Shown: positions 24,873 to 33,710, numbered from the stretch's first letter. The stretch is 64,000 nt of DNA from Planctomycetales bacterium 10988 (GCA_009664345.1 CP043547.1:1054001-1118000); one strand, 5' to 3'. Notes: generated by a model not told the origin, from the sequence alone. Made by a program: numbers and translations.

Positions 24873-25155
24873 CTTCTTGGGTTCTATTACGAGATGCGAC
24901 CTCTCCCATGATATATTCGTTGCTGTTTAAATAGTTGTTCTCGTTCCCTTCTTTAAAGCGAAGTGGAGTTCCTGCTAGCGACCCTTGTTCAGTACTCTGA
25001 TTCCCCTTAGGATGGATTTTTCTTCATGTATCAATCACTTGCCAAGCCTTCGTGACCATTCGAGACCGCACAGGAACGGCTTCCCCAACCGAGATGCTCG
25101 CCAACTTCGGGATCTCCGTCTGGTCTTTCTTTCGAGAAAAGGCATAAAGTTTGGA

Positions 25156-26112
25156 ATGCCGATGGACCCAGCACATTCCTCTGCAAAAATGAGTTCCGCG
25201 AACTCAACAGAGAGGCTTGCCGAATCACCCATTCAAGCGAAACGGCCAAAACAAAAGAGACGACGCCTTAGAAGTTATCTACTTCCAGTAGGTCTTTTCT
25301 TGCTTACGTTCATTTCCATGGAGCTATCCTGGTGGTTTTTTCATGGTTGGCGCTGGAACTTTCTCTCCGGCCAGCCTGACACTTGGAGAGAAGCCTTCCT
25401 CTACGGATTTGCCCTGATCGCGATTTTACTTTGTCATGAATTAGGACATTATCTCCAAGCCGTCCGTTATAGAGTCGCTGCAACTCTCCCCATTTTTATC
25501 CCTATGCCACTCAATCCCTTGGGAACCCTCGGGGCGATTATTCTAATGGATGGGTTATCCGCCGACCGCAAAGAACTCTTTGATATCGGACTCTCCGGCC
25601 CCATCGCCGGAATGGTAATTGCCCTTCCAATGTGTTGGCTTGGAATCGCTCAAGCGGAGCCGGTAGCAACGGATTTAGCCCCCATTTTCGGTGAGCCGCT
25701 CCTTTGGAAAGGGCTTGTCTACCTCATTCACGGCCCCATTTCGGAAGGAATGATTCTGCCTCTTTCTCCGTTTGGGGCTGCCGGCTGGGCTGGCTTGTTC
25801 TTGACAGGTCTCAACATGCTCCCCATCAGTCACCTAGATGGCGGGCACGTCACGCATGCGTTGTTTGGAAAAAGAGCACGCTATTTAGCTTATAGTGTGT
25901 TAATGATTTGGCTTCTCTATACAATGCTTTCCGGTTACTATAGTTGGTTGGTCATGATCTTCTTGCTCTTCATGATTGGCCCTACGCACCCCCCAACGGC
26001 AAACGATCGTGTTCCTCTTGGCACAACAAGAACAGTCATCGGTTATGCTTCATTATTGCTCCCGATTTTGTGCTTTACACCGATGCCCATCAATCCTGAA
26101 TTTATGCAGTGA
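25156..26112 (+). CDS. Site-2 protease family (M50) intramembrane metalloprotease
   Basis: A membrane zinc protease. LLCHELGHYLQ holds the HExxH zinc site in a membrane helix and LPISHLDGGH supplies the third ligand, both as in M50 peptidases. About six membrane helices and no PDZ domain, so the subgroup is unlike RseP; substrates are unknown. The start is uncertain. ATG 25156 gives 318 residues with a basic cytoplasmic tail before the first helix. A TTG at 24985 or ATG at 25012 would extend it with low-quality sequence. Confidence 0.85.
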   Translation: MPMDPAHSSAKMSSANSTERLAESPIQAKRPKQKRRRLRSYLLPVGLFLLTFISMELSWWFFHGWRWNFLSGQPDTWREAFLYGFALIAILLCHELGHYLQAVRYRVAATLPIFIPMPLNPLGTLGAIILMDGLSADRKELFDIGLSGPIAGMVIALPMCWLGIAQAEPVATDLAPIFGEPLLWKGLVYLIHGPISEGMILPLSPFGAAGWAGLFLTGLNMLPISHLDGGHVTHALFGKRARYLAYSVLMIWLLYTMLSGYYSWLVMIFLLFMIGPTHPPTANDRVPLGTTRTVIGYASLLLPILCFTPMPINPEFMQ

Positions 26113-26186
26113 CGTATCGAATAGAATTAAACAAAGAAAAAGTTAAATAACTTTTAACCACAAATGTTACAAGTTATAAGGACAAA

Positions 26187-26783
26187 ATGGAAACAAAAAC
26201 TCCATATGTAATAGCGTTAGATTGGGTTGTGGAACTTCACGGCAAACAACGACGAAAAGTAAAAGATATCCCCTACATCACCCATTTAATGTCGGTATCA
26301 AGCCTTGTCTGGGAGGCAGGTGGAACAGAGACGGAAGCGATCGCGGCCTTGTTGCATGATGCCGCTGAAGACCAAGGTGGAGAAGAAATTCTTCATCAAA
26401 TTGAAGCAAAGTTTGGAAAGAAAGTGTCAGAAATTGTCGCAGGCTGTAGTGATACCTTTGAAACTCCCAAGCCACCTTGGCGAGAACGAAAAGAAACGTT
26501 TCTCAATTCGCTTCGTGGTGCGTCCCCTTCTATCCATTTAGTTGTTGGAGCGGATAAACTTCATAATCTTCGCGAACTGGTCGCCGCTTATCGAGAAGAA
26601 GGAGAACGGCTCTGGAAACATTTTCGAGGAGGAAGGGCCACCCTTTGGTATTATTGTCAGTTAGGTACTTATCTCCAAGAAACAACCCTCTCTCCAAGAA
26701 TCCTTAATCCCTTATTGGCAAACATCCGCGAACTTCATCGGTTGGCGGATGAACCTTGTCCGCTAAAAAAAGTTCCTGTCTAG
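26187..26783 (+). CDS. HD-domain protein resembling small alarmone hydrolases
   Basis: 198 residues. The HD-family metal site is complete: His33, His57-Asp58 (ALLHDAAED), Asp123 (ADKLHNLRE). Residues 19-62 (GKQRRK...IPYITH...AALLHDAAED) align by eye with the (p)ppGpp hydrolase domain of SpoT and Mesh1-type small alarmone hydrolases, including the Glu-Asp pair after the HD motif. There is no synthetase, TGS or ACT domain. Hydrolysis of (p)ppGpp is therefore a fair guess, but other nucleotides are possible. The AT-rich gene has AAGGA close upstream and is followed after 31 bp by the HEAT gene. Confidence 0.8.
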   Translation: METKTPYVIALDWVVELHGKQRRKVKDIPYITHLMSVSSLVWEAGGTETEAIAALLHDAAEDQGGEEILHQIEAKFGKKVSEIVAGCSDTFETPKPPWRERKETFLNSLRGASPSIHLVVGADKLHNLRELVAAYREEGERLWKHFRGGRATLWYYCQLGTYLQETTLSPRILNPLLANIRELHRLADEPCPLKKVPV

Positions 26784-26814
26784 TCACCTGAACGAATTCG
26801 ATCGGAAGGTTGAA

Positions 26815-28137
26815 ATGAAGACCGTTACAAACATCATGCAAACCTTCCAATCACAGGATCAATCCGATCCAAAATTTCTTCAAGCTCTGTCAGAGAGTAA
26901 CATTGTCACGCTACAGGATGCGAAGGAACTAGATCAATTTTTAAAGAGACTTCCTTTACAAGAACTATCTCTTGACAATCCTGACATCTCTGTCAAGACG
27001 CACCAAGAAGCAGTTCTCGCGAGCGTACTTCCAATCTACTTAAGGCTTGATAGAAGCTTATTAAACAATTTTGTCCCCTTAAGTGTGTTAGGTGTCATTA
27101 CTCATTGGCTTGAATGTTTTTTATCAAGTGATCAACCTCCCGAAAAGCTTTGCTTGCAACTTCTGACACTTTGTATCCGTCTTCAAGTGTTTGAATGCCG
27201 ATCGTTTCTGAAACAGGCGGCTCGAAAACCTCTGGCCCCTCATTCTTATGATTGGGCAATCCTTTTCGATGAAATTCAATCGTTTCCAGAGTTGACATTG
27301 TCTCTACTGGAGGACTTTAAACATCCATTGCCGCCGAGTATCATCGGCTTAAGTTTTTTAGATTTTGCCAATCAACTGGGATATCAAGGTAAATTACCCG
27401 TTCATCCTTTTGACACTTCTCAGGGAATTCAACGCCTGGATCAATGGCTTCAAGAATCCTATACAACTTACCCGACAAAAGCTTTAAGTGTTGCCTCAAG
27501 TTTGGGCCATTTAAAAAATCCTCAGCGGCAGTATCTATTAAACAAATGCCTCAATCACGAAGATGAGAATGTAAAATGTGAAGCAGCTTGGTCTGCTGTT
27601 CTCATGGGGAAAGAAGAAAGTCTGACACTTCTCAAAGAATTTGCAATAAATAATTGTTTTCAATATCGGGCTTGTGAATATTTAACCAGACTCGGGAAGC
27701 CAGACTTGATCCCGGAGGAGGCAACGAGCCTCCAACAACAAGCTTTAGGAGAATTGATCGATTGGCTAACTCAACCTTCTGAGTTCGGTTGGCCGCCGGA
27801 TGAAGTCAATATTCGATCAACCATCAATATTGAATGGCCTCCCACAGGAAGAGAAGAAAATCTTTCTATTGTCGAATATCGTTATCAATACTCTCCCTTT
27901 CAAGATACAGATAATTTGGAACAAAACCCACAACCTTTTCATGGAGTCGCTCTTATCGGTTCGATTCCGTATAGTCTTTACCAGCACACTTCGCCGGAGA
28001 TGAAAGACGAGGAAGTTTTAGCTGTTCACTGTTGTTGGGAAATGAAGGTATTAAAAAAATCAAAAGCTCCAGATACCTTATCTGTCGAAGCAGGAAAGCG
28101 TTTATTAAAAGAAACAATTCAAACGGTTAACCAATGA
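26815..28137 (+). CDS. HEAT-repeat-like protein of unknown function
   Basis: 440 residues, no signal peptide, mostly helical. The region about 215-310 reads like HEAT repeats: runs such as ALSVASSLGHLKNPQRQYLL and CLNHEDENVKCEAAWSAVLMG have the spacing of helix pairs. The C-terminal part (about 330-440) is beta-like and not recognised. It follows the HD gene by 31 bp and precedes the thioredoxin-fold gene by 52 bp, so a three-gene operon is likely. A scaffold role is possible; no enzyme motif is visible. Confidence 0.75.
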   Translation: MKTVTNIMQTFQSQDQSDPKFLQALSESNIVTLQDAKELDQFLKRLPLQELSLDNPDISVKTHQEAVLASVLPIYLRLDRSLLNNFVPLSVLGVITHWLECFLSSDQPPEKLCLQLLTLCIRLQVFECRSFLKQAARKPLAPHSYDWAILFDEIQSFPELTLSLLEDFKHPLPPSIIGLSFLDFANQLGYQGKLPVHPFDTSQGIQRLDQWLQESYTTYPTKALSVASSLGHLKNPQRQYLLNKCLNHEDENVKCEAAWSAVLMGKEESLTLLKEFAINNCFQYRACEYLTRLGKPDLIPEEATSLQQQALGELIDWLTQPSEFGWPPDEVNIRSTINIEWPPTGREENLSIVEYRYQYSPFQDTDNLEQNPQPFHGVALIGSIPYSLYQHTSPEMKDEEVLAVHCCWEMKVLKKSKAPDTLSVEAGKRLLKETIQTVNQ

Positions 28138-28189
28138 GTTATCGATGCTTCTGTATTTAAAAAATTTGAATTACCCCAGGAGATGAATC

Positions 28190-28846
28190 ATGACAAAATG
28201 TTATTTTAAAGCCATTTGTTTTATGACGATCTTTTTTACTCTTTTAACAGGGCATTCGTTCGCGGGTAAATATAATCCTGACACTGATATTGGCGACCCT
28301 GCTCCGCAATGGGAAAACTTACCGGGTGTGGATGGAAAACTACATAGCCTTTCCGATCTAAAAGAAAAAGATTTTGTAGTTGTTGTGTTTACTTGCAACA
28401 GTTGCCCTGTCGCTGAAGCTTATGAAGATCGGCTGATTAGCTTCGCTCATCAATATACAGGACCTGAAAAGAAAGTCGCCCTCGTTGCGATCAATGTAAA
28501 TAAAATCGAAGAGGACTCACTTGAACAAATGAAAGTCCGAGCGGAAAGCAAAGGTTTTCCCTTTCCTTATCTTTATGATGAGAGTCAACAAGTCGCAAAG
28601 GGATTTGGAGCTGCGTTTACACCAGAGTTTTTTGTTTTGGATAAAGAACGAAAGATCGTTTATATGGGTGGAATGGACGATTCCAGTAATCCCGAAAAAG
28701 TCGAAAATCACTTTTTAGAAATGGCCATCCAAGATTTGGTGAATGGTAAAACTCCAGAGGTTCAAGAAACGGTGGCCTTCGGTTGTTTAATTCGTTTTGA
28801 ACGAGAGCGTCGATCACGAAAACCGCGTTCCAAAACGAAAGATTGA
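28190..28846 (+). CDS. Exported thioredoxin-fold (AhpC/TSA-Redoxin) protein
   Basis: 218 residues with a signal peptide (1-25, cleavage near HSFAG). The redoxin domain starts GDPAPQWENLPGVDGK; the active site is VFTCNSCPVAE with Cys69 and Cys72 (CxxC), and the cis-Pro motif appears as FTPEFF. It would act outside the cytoplasmic membrane as a thiol reductase or peroxidase-like enzyme. The basic tail (RFERERRSRKPRSKTKD) is unusual. Shine-Dalgarno AGGAGA is well placed. Last gene of the probable HD-HEAT-thioredoxin unit. Confidence 0.87.
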   Translation: MTKCYFKAICFMTIFFTLLTGHSFAGKYNPDTDIGDPAPQWENLPGVDGKLHSLSDLKEKDFVVVVFTCNSCPVAEAYEDRLISFAHQYTGPEKKVALVAINVNKIEEDSLEQMKVRAESKGFPFPYLYDESQQVAKGFGAAFTPEFFVLDKERKIVYMGGMDDSSNPEKVENHFLEMAIQDLVNGKTPEVQETVAFGCLIRFERERRSRKPRSKTKD

Positions 28847-29040
28847 TGAAGTGTAGACGCATGGTCGGAAATTTGTTCACACCATCTTTACTTCTGTTCT
28901 ATTCTAACGAATTTCCCGATTTTAGGACTTGACCTGATTTCGCTATTTTCCCACAATTTGGAGGTAGCTCAAAGTTACCTGCCCCCTTATCTGGTATCAA
29001 TATAATAGCGAACCCAAACGCTTGCTGAAGGAGCGGCACG

Positions 29041-29463
29041 ATGCCCAGTGAGACAGAAACCTACACGACTATCTTTACCCGAGTTGCCAAACATCGCTTG
29101 TTTTCATTTTTTGAGAAGTGGGGAGTGAACGAGCCTTACGAGAAATCGGAAGCTCCTATTGAGCCTTGCGACTCTCAATCCACCCCTTTTGAATCCACTC
29201 AGAATGTGAAAGTCGGTCAAGTTTCGCCTCAGTCAGAGACTCCAGTTGAGGAATTTTGCCTTGTCAGCAATGAAGAAATCGGTCAAGTCGCCGGTGAAAT
29301 TTGGTCGTTTCTACATCATCAAGGTCCAGCCACTTTTGAAACATTGGATCATTCGCTGGAATACTCGCGGGATACACTCCTGCTAGGGGTTGGCTGGCTC
29401 TGCCGCGAAGACAAATTAAACATTCAACGAGAGGAAGAATTTAATACACTCTCCTTGCGTTGA
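29041..29463 (+). CDS. Winged-helix domain protein (DUF2582-like)
   Basis: 140 residues. An unstructured acidic N-terminal half is followed by a C-terminal winged helix: EIGQVAGEIWSFLHHQGPAT, then LEYSRDTLLLGVGWLCREDKL. This is the pattern of the small winged-helix DUF2582 family, which has the pattern IG..AG.VW..L...G and LGWLARE.KI. A role in DNA binding or protein interaction is likely but unproven. AAGGAG lies eight bases upstream of the ATG. TATAAT at 29001-29006 could be a -10 element, but no good -35 is seen. Confidence 0.75.
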   Translation: MPSETETYTTIFTRVAKHRLFSFFEKWGVNEPYEKSEAPIEPCDSQSTPFESTQNVKVGQVSPQSETPVEEFCLVSNEEIGQVAGEIWSFLHHQGPATFETLDHSLEYSRDTLLLGVGWLCREDKLNIQREEEFNTLSLR

Positions 29464-29551
29464 GCGAAGTCGCACGTCAAAGTAATCTTAGTACTTCCTT
29501 TCTGCTGAGAGGAGGAGATTATTAACGTGCGCTTTCTCTTAAGGAGAACAG

Positions 29552-30226
29552 ATGAAACAACTCGGCCTCACGCTTGTTTTAAGTTGCTTTGTTACCCTCG
29601 GTTCGCTTCAGGCAGAAGAGTCGGAATGGACTTGGCTGTTTGATGGCGAAAATATGGATCATTGGCAAAACTATTCCGGGGAGCCCATTCCTGAACAGTG
29701 GGTCATTGATGATGGTAGCTTGCATTTAACCGGCAAAGGTGGCGGAGACCTTGCTACCAAAGAGATGTATGAAAATTTCGATCTTCGCTGGGAATGGAAA
29801 ATTTCCCCCGGTGGGAATAGCGGGGTGATTTATCTTTCGCGACCTGGCGATGCCAAGCCTTACATGAGTGGTTTGGAATATCAAATTCTGGATGATAGTG
29901 CCCACAAAGATGGGGCCAATCCGTTAACTTCTGCCGGAGCCCTCTATGCTTTGGTTAAGCCTGAAGACAAAGAGCTTCATCCTGTCGGTGAATGGAATAC
30001 CTCCCGGATCGTCGTCAAGAACAATGTCATTCAGCACTTCGTGAATGGTAAGAAGGTGCTTCAGCTCAAAAAGGGCTCGAAGAAATGGGATAAGCTGGTT
30101 TCAGAAAGCAAATTTACCCGCTGGGAGCAATTTGGCAAAACCACCAAAGGTCATATTGTGCTGCAAGATCATACCGACCCGGTTTGGTATCGCAACATTC
30201 GTATTCGTGAACTGGATGTTGAATAG
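29552..30226 (+). CDS. Secreted DUF1080 (3-keto-disaccharide hydrolase) domain protein
   Basis: 224 residues with a signal peptide (1-22). The DUF1080 domain has the family start WTWLFDGENMDHWQNYSGEP, WVIDDGSLHLTGKGGGDLAT, the WKISPGGNSGVIYL motif and the C-terminal DHTDPVWYRNIRIREL. Members with this concanavalin-like fold hydrolyse 3-keto-glucosides outside the cytoplasm and are greatly expanded in planctomycetes. AAGGAGA precedes the ATG. A second DUF1080 gene starts 39 bp after this one. Confidence 0.92.
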   Translation: MKQLGLTLVLSCFVTLGSLQAEESEWTWLFDGENMDHWQNYSGEPIPEQWVIDDGSLHLTGKGGGDLATKEMYENFDLRWEWKISPGGNSGVIYLSRPGDAKPYMSGLEYQILDDSAHKDGANPLTSAGALYALVKPEDKELHPVGEWNTSRIVVKNNVIQHFVNGKKVLQLKKGSKKWDKLVSESKFTRWEQFGKTTKGHIVLQDHTDPVWYRNIRIRELDVE

Positions 30227-30265
30227 CATTCTTCCCCCACCCTCCCGCAATTGGTCCTCCCTATC

Positions 30266-31021
30266 ATGCATTCCCCCCTCTTCCAGTTACGGACGAATTT
30301 CCGAGTATTTGCTTTACTTGTGCCGGTCGTAATTTGTTTGAATACTGCTCAAAACTTAACGGCTCAGCAACTCAAGCCTTCCGATGATCTACTGGCATTG
30401 TTGCCAGGTGATTCAGAGGAAAAAGACGCAGATCAGTGGAAGTCTCTTTTCAATGGGAAAACGCTCGAACCTTGGAAAATTACCAATTTCGGAGGTGAAG
30501 GCGATGTTTGGATCGAGGAGAATGCTCTCTACCTAGAGTTAGGGGATGACCTGACGGGGATTACTTGGGATAGCGATTTCCCATTTCCTCGGGATAATTA
30601 TGAAGTGAAGATCAGGGCAAAACGCGTACTGGGAAGCGACTTCTTCTGCGGAGTCACTTTCCCGGTAGGCCCTGATTATTGCAGCTGGATCGCCGGAGGA
30701 TGGGGAGGCACTGTGGTTGGGCTTTCCAGCCTCGACGGGAAGGATGCTTCGGACAACGTCACCACACAGTATCTTAATTTTAAACTCGAACAGTGGTACG
30801 ATTTTCGCCTTCGGGTGACAAAAGAGGACATCACAACTTGGATCGGTGGGAAGCAAAACCTCCACGTTCCTCGGGACAAATATCAATTCACGATTCGCCC
30901 CGAGGTAAGTCTGTCCAAGCCATTTGGCATCTGCTCATGGCAGACAACCGCCGCAATTCAGTCCATTCAAATTCGAATGCTGAGTGATTCCAAGGATGCT
31001 TCCGAGAAAGAAGCCGAGTAG
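30266..31021 (+). CDS. Secreted DUF1080-like protein
   Basis: 251 residues with an N-terminal hydrophobic signal segment (about 10-30). DUF1080 features: WKSLFNGKTLEPWKITNFGGEG, VWIEENALYLELG, then strands ending in a C-terminal PFGICSWQTTAAIQSIQIR. It is more diverged than the preceding gene, and the conserved NSG..Y motif is replaced by FFCGVTFPVG. ATG 30266 is used; the TTG at 30251 adds five residues. It very probably shares an operon with the gene before it. Substrate unknown. Confidence 0.85.
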   Translation: MHSPLFQLRTNFRVFALLVPVVICLNTAQNLTAQQLKPSDDLLALLPGDSEEKDADQWKSLFNGKTLEPWKITNFGGEGDVWIEENALYLELGDDLTGITWDSDFPFPRDNYEVKIRAKRVLGSDFFCGVTFPVGPDYCSWIAGGWGGTVVGLSSLDGKDASDNVTTQYLNFKLEQWYDFRLRVTKEDITTWIGGKQNLHVPRDKYQFTIRPEVSLSKPFGICSWQTTAAIQSIQIRMLSDSKDASEKEAE

Positions 31022-31025
31022 TCGG

Positions 31026-31877
31026 TTAGCTGGCTTTATCCAACTTTTCGCTGGTTGCAGAGCGATTTGATAAATGCGGCTTTTTGGTCGAAGAACCGGA
31101 TTGAGCTTCGTCCTGCCGCTCGGTTGCCTTGGCCATCGGAAGCTTCAAGGTGAAGGCAGTCCCCTTACCGACGGTGCTTTCCACGCGGATTTTCCCATGA
31201 TGATTTTCGAGAATCTCGCGACACATGGATAGTCCGATTCCCGTCCCGCCTTTGCCGCTGGCATCGGGTCCAGATTTCGTGGTGTAGAAAGGCTCAAAGA
31301 TCTGCATCAGTTGCTCTCGCGGAATGCCGCAACCATTGTCGCGAATCTTCAAGTCAACCATTCCGTTTTCCGCATCTTCTTTCACGGAAATCCAGAGCAG
31401 GCCGCCTTGTTCCATGGCCTGCCGAGCGTTGATGATCAGGTTCATCATGACTTGTTGAATCTGGCCGGCGTTGATCCATGCCTTGGGGACCTTGTCAAAG
31501 TCACGCTCAACTTTAATGCGGTATTTGTTGAGTTCTTTTTCCAACAAGAGCAGCGTATCTTCGATCAATGGCTCAAGCTCAACGGCATCGAACCGTTCAC
31601 CGCGATTGCGGGCGACCGCCAAAATCGAGCTGGTAATTTTGGCAGCACGTTGGCTGGCGGAGAGAATTTTTTGGAACGCCTTCTCTCTAGTGGCATCGTC
31701 TTGGTGACGCAATCCTAACTTGGCGTAATTGATCGTCGTGGTCAGGATGTTATTGAATTCGTGCGTGATCGTACTCGATAACTCCCCTAAGGTCGCCATC
31801 TTTTGGGCCTGGGCAAGTCGAGCTTGAAGCGATCGCACTTGATCTTCGAGGTTCGTCGTTGGAAGTTGGGAAGCCAT
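31026..31877 (-). CDS. Soluble sensor histidine kinase
   Basis: 283 residues without membrane segments or an input domain. A short coiled coil (about 8-25) leads into HisKA with TITHEFNNILTTTINYAKL (phospho-acceptor His about 39), then HATPase_c with N-box NLIINARQAM, G1 DNGCGIP, and G2 GKGGTGIGLSM. This is the NtrB/ZraS-like, short cytosolic type. A basic, Ser-rich tail follows. No response regulator is adjacent, so its partner is unknown. It is convergent with the DUF1080 gene. Confidence 0.9.
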   Translation of the reverse strand: MASQLPTTNLEDQVRSLQARLAQAQKMATLGELSSTITHEFNNILTTTINYAKLGLRHQDDATREKAFQKILSASQRAAKITSSILAVARNRGERFDAVELEPLIEDTLLLLEKELNKYRIKVERDFDKVPKAWINAGQIQQVMMNLIINARQAMEQGGLLWISVKEDAENGMVDLKIRDNGCGIPREQLMQIFEPFYTTKSGPDASGKGGTGIGLSMCREILENHHGKIRVESTVGKGTAFTLKLPMAKATERQDEAQSGSSTKKPHLSNRSATSEKLDKAS

Positions 31878-32206
31878 GCACCTCGGTCCTCATAAGAGAG
31901 AAAGTTCGCAATTCGGAATGGCTTCTGGGGAGAGAAAGTATTCTTGTTGCTCGTCGGCGATTGCGACACAAGATCCTTTATATAACCTCAGATAAAGCGA
32001 TTCCTTCTTGGAAATCGTCGAGATTGGCAAGCTAACTTCAATCGAACTATTGAGAAAATTCAGCAAATTCGCTTTGATTGCGAAGTTAGGACTCGTTAAA
32101 AGCCCAACAGATTACCAGCCCTCTCCAGAGATCACTGGCTTCTCCGATTAGAAAAAATTACCCGAAGCGAGTCTCTTCACTGCTTCGGGTAGGAAGGTCA
32201 TTTTGC
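31878..32206. other. Intergenic region between the PNP and histidine kinase genes
   Basis: 329 bp. Contains the terminator at 32152-32191. The rest has no recognisable gene or RNA. Confidence 0.55.
32152..32191 (-). terminator. Rho-independent terminator after the PNP gene
   Basis: TACCCGAAGC (32159-32168) pairs perfectly with GCTTCGGGTA (32182-32191). Read on the minus strand the stem is followed by ATTTTTTC. It is 16 bp after the PNP stop codon. Confidence 0.9.
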
Positions 32207-33043
32207 TCAAGTTGTCTTCTTCGCCTCATACGCCAACAGACCTTTGACAATCGCCCGCAGCTTCGGTTCCGCGTTATTGGCAGTTTCGATAATGTCGGGA
32301 ACGCTGACGGGTTCCAAAGCATCCGGGAGGCAAAGATCGGTCACAATCGAAAGCCCGACGGATCGCATTCCGGAATGCACCGCGACAAGGACTTCCGGCA
32401 CGGTCGACATTCCAACGACATCCGCCCCGATAGTTCTCAAGAAGCGGTATTCGGCTCTGGTTTCCAGGTTCGGCCCGGTGACCGCGACATAGACCCCTTT
32501 ATGAGCGGCAAAGTTCTCTTTTCGGGCGATTTCCAGACCTTGATCGATGAGTTCTTTATCGTAAGGTTCGATCATATCGGGGAAGCGAGGCCCCAGCCGA
32601 TCATCATTGATTCCAATCAACGGGTTACCTGTCATCAGGTTGATATGATCGTCGATGAGGACAACATCCCCTTTGGCATAGTTGGGATTCATCCCCCCAC
32701 AGGCATTGCTGACCATGAGCAAGTCCGCCCCCATCGCCTTCATCACGCGCACGGGAAAAGTAATCTGTTGATAAGAGTACCCTTCGTAGGCATGGAAACG
32801 TCCTTCCATGGCAAGAATCGGGACGCCTTCCAACTTCCCGCAGACGAGTTGCCCGGCATGCGAGACCGAAGTGGATTTCGGAAAATGGGGGATTTTTTCA
32901 TAAGGAAGGACTGCTTCGGTCTGAATCTCTTGGGCAAGCCCGCCGAGACCGGTTCCTAGAATAATTCCAACTCGAACGGATTGATCCCATTCCTGTTTGA
33001 TGGCAGCGACTGCTTCCTGAACCTGATCGTATATTATTTCCAT
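32207..33043 (-). CDS. Purine-nucleoside phosphorylase (trimeric PNP family)
   Basis: 278 residues. Cleaves purine nucleosides with phosphate to base plus ribose-1-phosphate in salvage. Motifs: ILGTGLGG (phosphate loop), EGRFHAYEG, NACGGMNP, and GPNLETRAE with Glu195 at the position of human PNP Glu201, then VGMSTVPE. The residue equivalent to human Asn243, which selects 6-oxopurines, is Asp236 here (IVTDLCLP), as in methylthioadenosine phosphorylases. Substrate choice may therefore include 6-aminopurines. ATG 33043; terminator 16 bp after the stop. Confidence 0.92.
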   Translation of the reverse strand: MEIIYDQVQEAVAAIKQEWDQSVRVGIILGTGLGGLAQEIQTEAVLPYEKIPHFPKSTSVSHAGQLVCGKLEGVPILAMEGRFHAYEGYSYQQITFPVRVMKAMGADLLMVSNACGGMNPNYAKGDVVLIDDHINLMTGNPLIGINDDRLGPRFPDMIEPYDKELIDQGLEIARKENFAAHKGVYVAVTGPNLETRAEYRFLRTIGADVVGMSTVPEVLVAVHSGMRSVGLSIVTDLCLPDALEPVSVPDIIETANNAEPKLRAIVKGLLAYEAKKTT

Positions 33044-33132
33044 GTAGAGTTTCTCTTCAATTCAATTCGTTGCGTGAGGGATGCTGGGCAATGTGAGCTT
33101 TGGAGAACTACCGACTTACGAGAAAGCAAACG

Positions 33133-33438
33133 CTAATCTTCATCCTCGCTCTGGTCTTCTTCTTCGTCCTCTTTGTCGGCTTTCTCCTCGTCTTCCTCTT
33201 CGTCGTCGAACTCGCCTTCGAATTCAGGATCGAGGATGGGATCAATATCACTATCGGGGAAGTCATCATCCAAGAGGTCCGCGTCCTCTTCATCATCATC
33301 TTCGTAGTCAAAATCCTCATCGAATTCCTCGTCGAAATCATCGTCCTCGACATTGGAATTGAGAAGTTCATCGGGAGAAATTTCGGACTTTACACCGAAT
33401 GTTTCCTGCAATTGGGGTGGAATTTGCAATCCAATCAT
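33133..33438 (-). CDS. Very acidic small protein
   Basis: 101 residues; after residue 30, more than half are Asp or Glu (DEEFDEDFDYEDDDEED and similar), so the protein is strongly anionic and probably disordered. The first 28 residues (MIGLQIPPQLQETFGVKSEI) look like a short structured or targeting segment. Its ATG overlaps the stop of another small ORF in ATGA fashion (33435-33438), and PNP follows 90 bp later. The plus strand also has an open frame here, but it is a mirror of the Asp/Glu codons. Function unknown. Confidence 0.62.
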   Translation of the reverse strand: MIGLQIPPQLQETFGVKSEISPDELLNSNVEDDDFDEEFDEDFDYEDDDEEDADLLDDDFPDSDIDPILDPEFEGEFDDEEEDEEKADKEDEEEDQSEDED

Positions 33439-33710
33439 TTCACTTGCTCGTTCTTATCTATAGAGGGAAGCATAGTCCGCTTCCTTGTTGAAAATCTTCG
33501 CAGCTCGTGGTCAACAGTACCCAGAGAGTTACGATGCTCGAGTGTTTCTCCGTGTCGCATAGACTCGGCCACTGACTCTGAGAAGTTTTGGCACTGGAGG
33601 GCAGCATCGGGAGCTTTCTTTGCTGCATCGAACCATTCCACACAACAGATGTCAAGGGGTAGCCCCCCGGAGTTGCCCCACGCACGGCCAGGAAAGGAGG
33701 ATTTGGACAA
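33435..33710 (-). CDS. Possible small protein coupled to the acidic protein
   Basis: Up to 91 residues from TTG 33710. The part from about residue 24 on (VEWFDAAKKAPDAALQC, then NFSESVAESMRHGETLEHR, LGTVDHELRRFSTRKRT) looks like a compact amphipathic-helix protein rather than a shadow frame. Its stop overlaps the start of the acidic protein (ATGA), which supports real coupling. The start is unclear; a GTG inside, at the CCVEW segment, is another option. No family recognised. Confidence 0.4.
   Translation of the reverse strand: MSKSSFPGRAWGNSGGLPLDICCVEWFDAAKKAPDAALQCQNFSESVAESMRHGETLEHRNSLGTVDHELRRFSTRKRTMLPSIDKNEQVK

Larger units (their letters stand above)
24525..25155. other. Intergenic region upstream of the site-2 protease gene
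   Basis: 631 bp. After the terminator at 24573-24609 comes an AT-rich stretch (24635-24680) with several T- and A-runs, then a perfect 11-bp inverted repeat (24820-24830 with 24862-24872). Small open frames here show no family resemblance. The protease gene may start earlier than 25156, so part of this may be coding. Confidence 0.5.

Noticed and set aside
24637-24930. 97-codon frame after the alpha-2-macroglobulin gene
   Set aside because: No Shine-Dalgarno, no domain, and it overlaps the inverted repeat; looks like chance.
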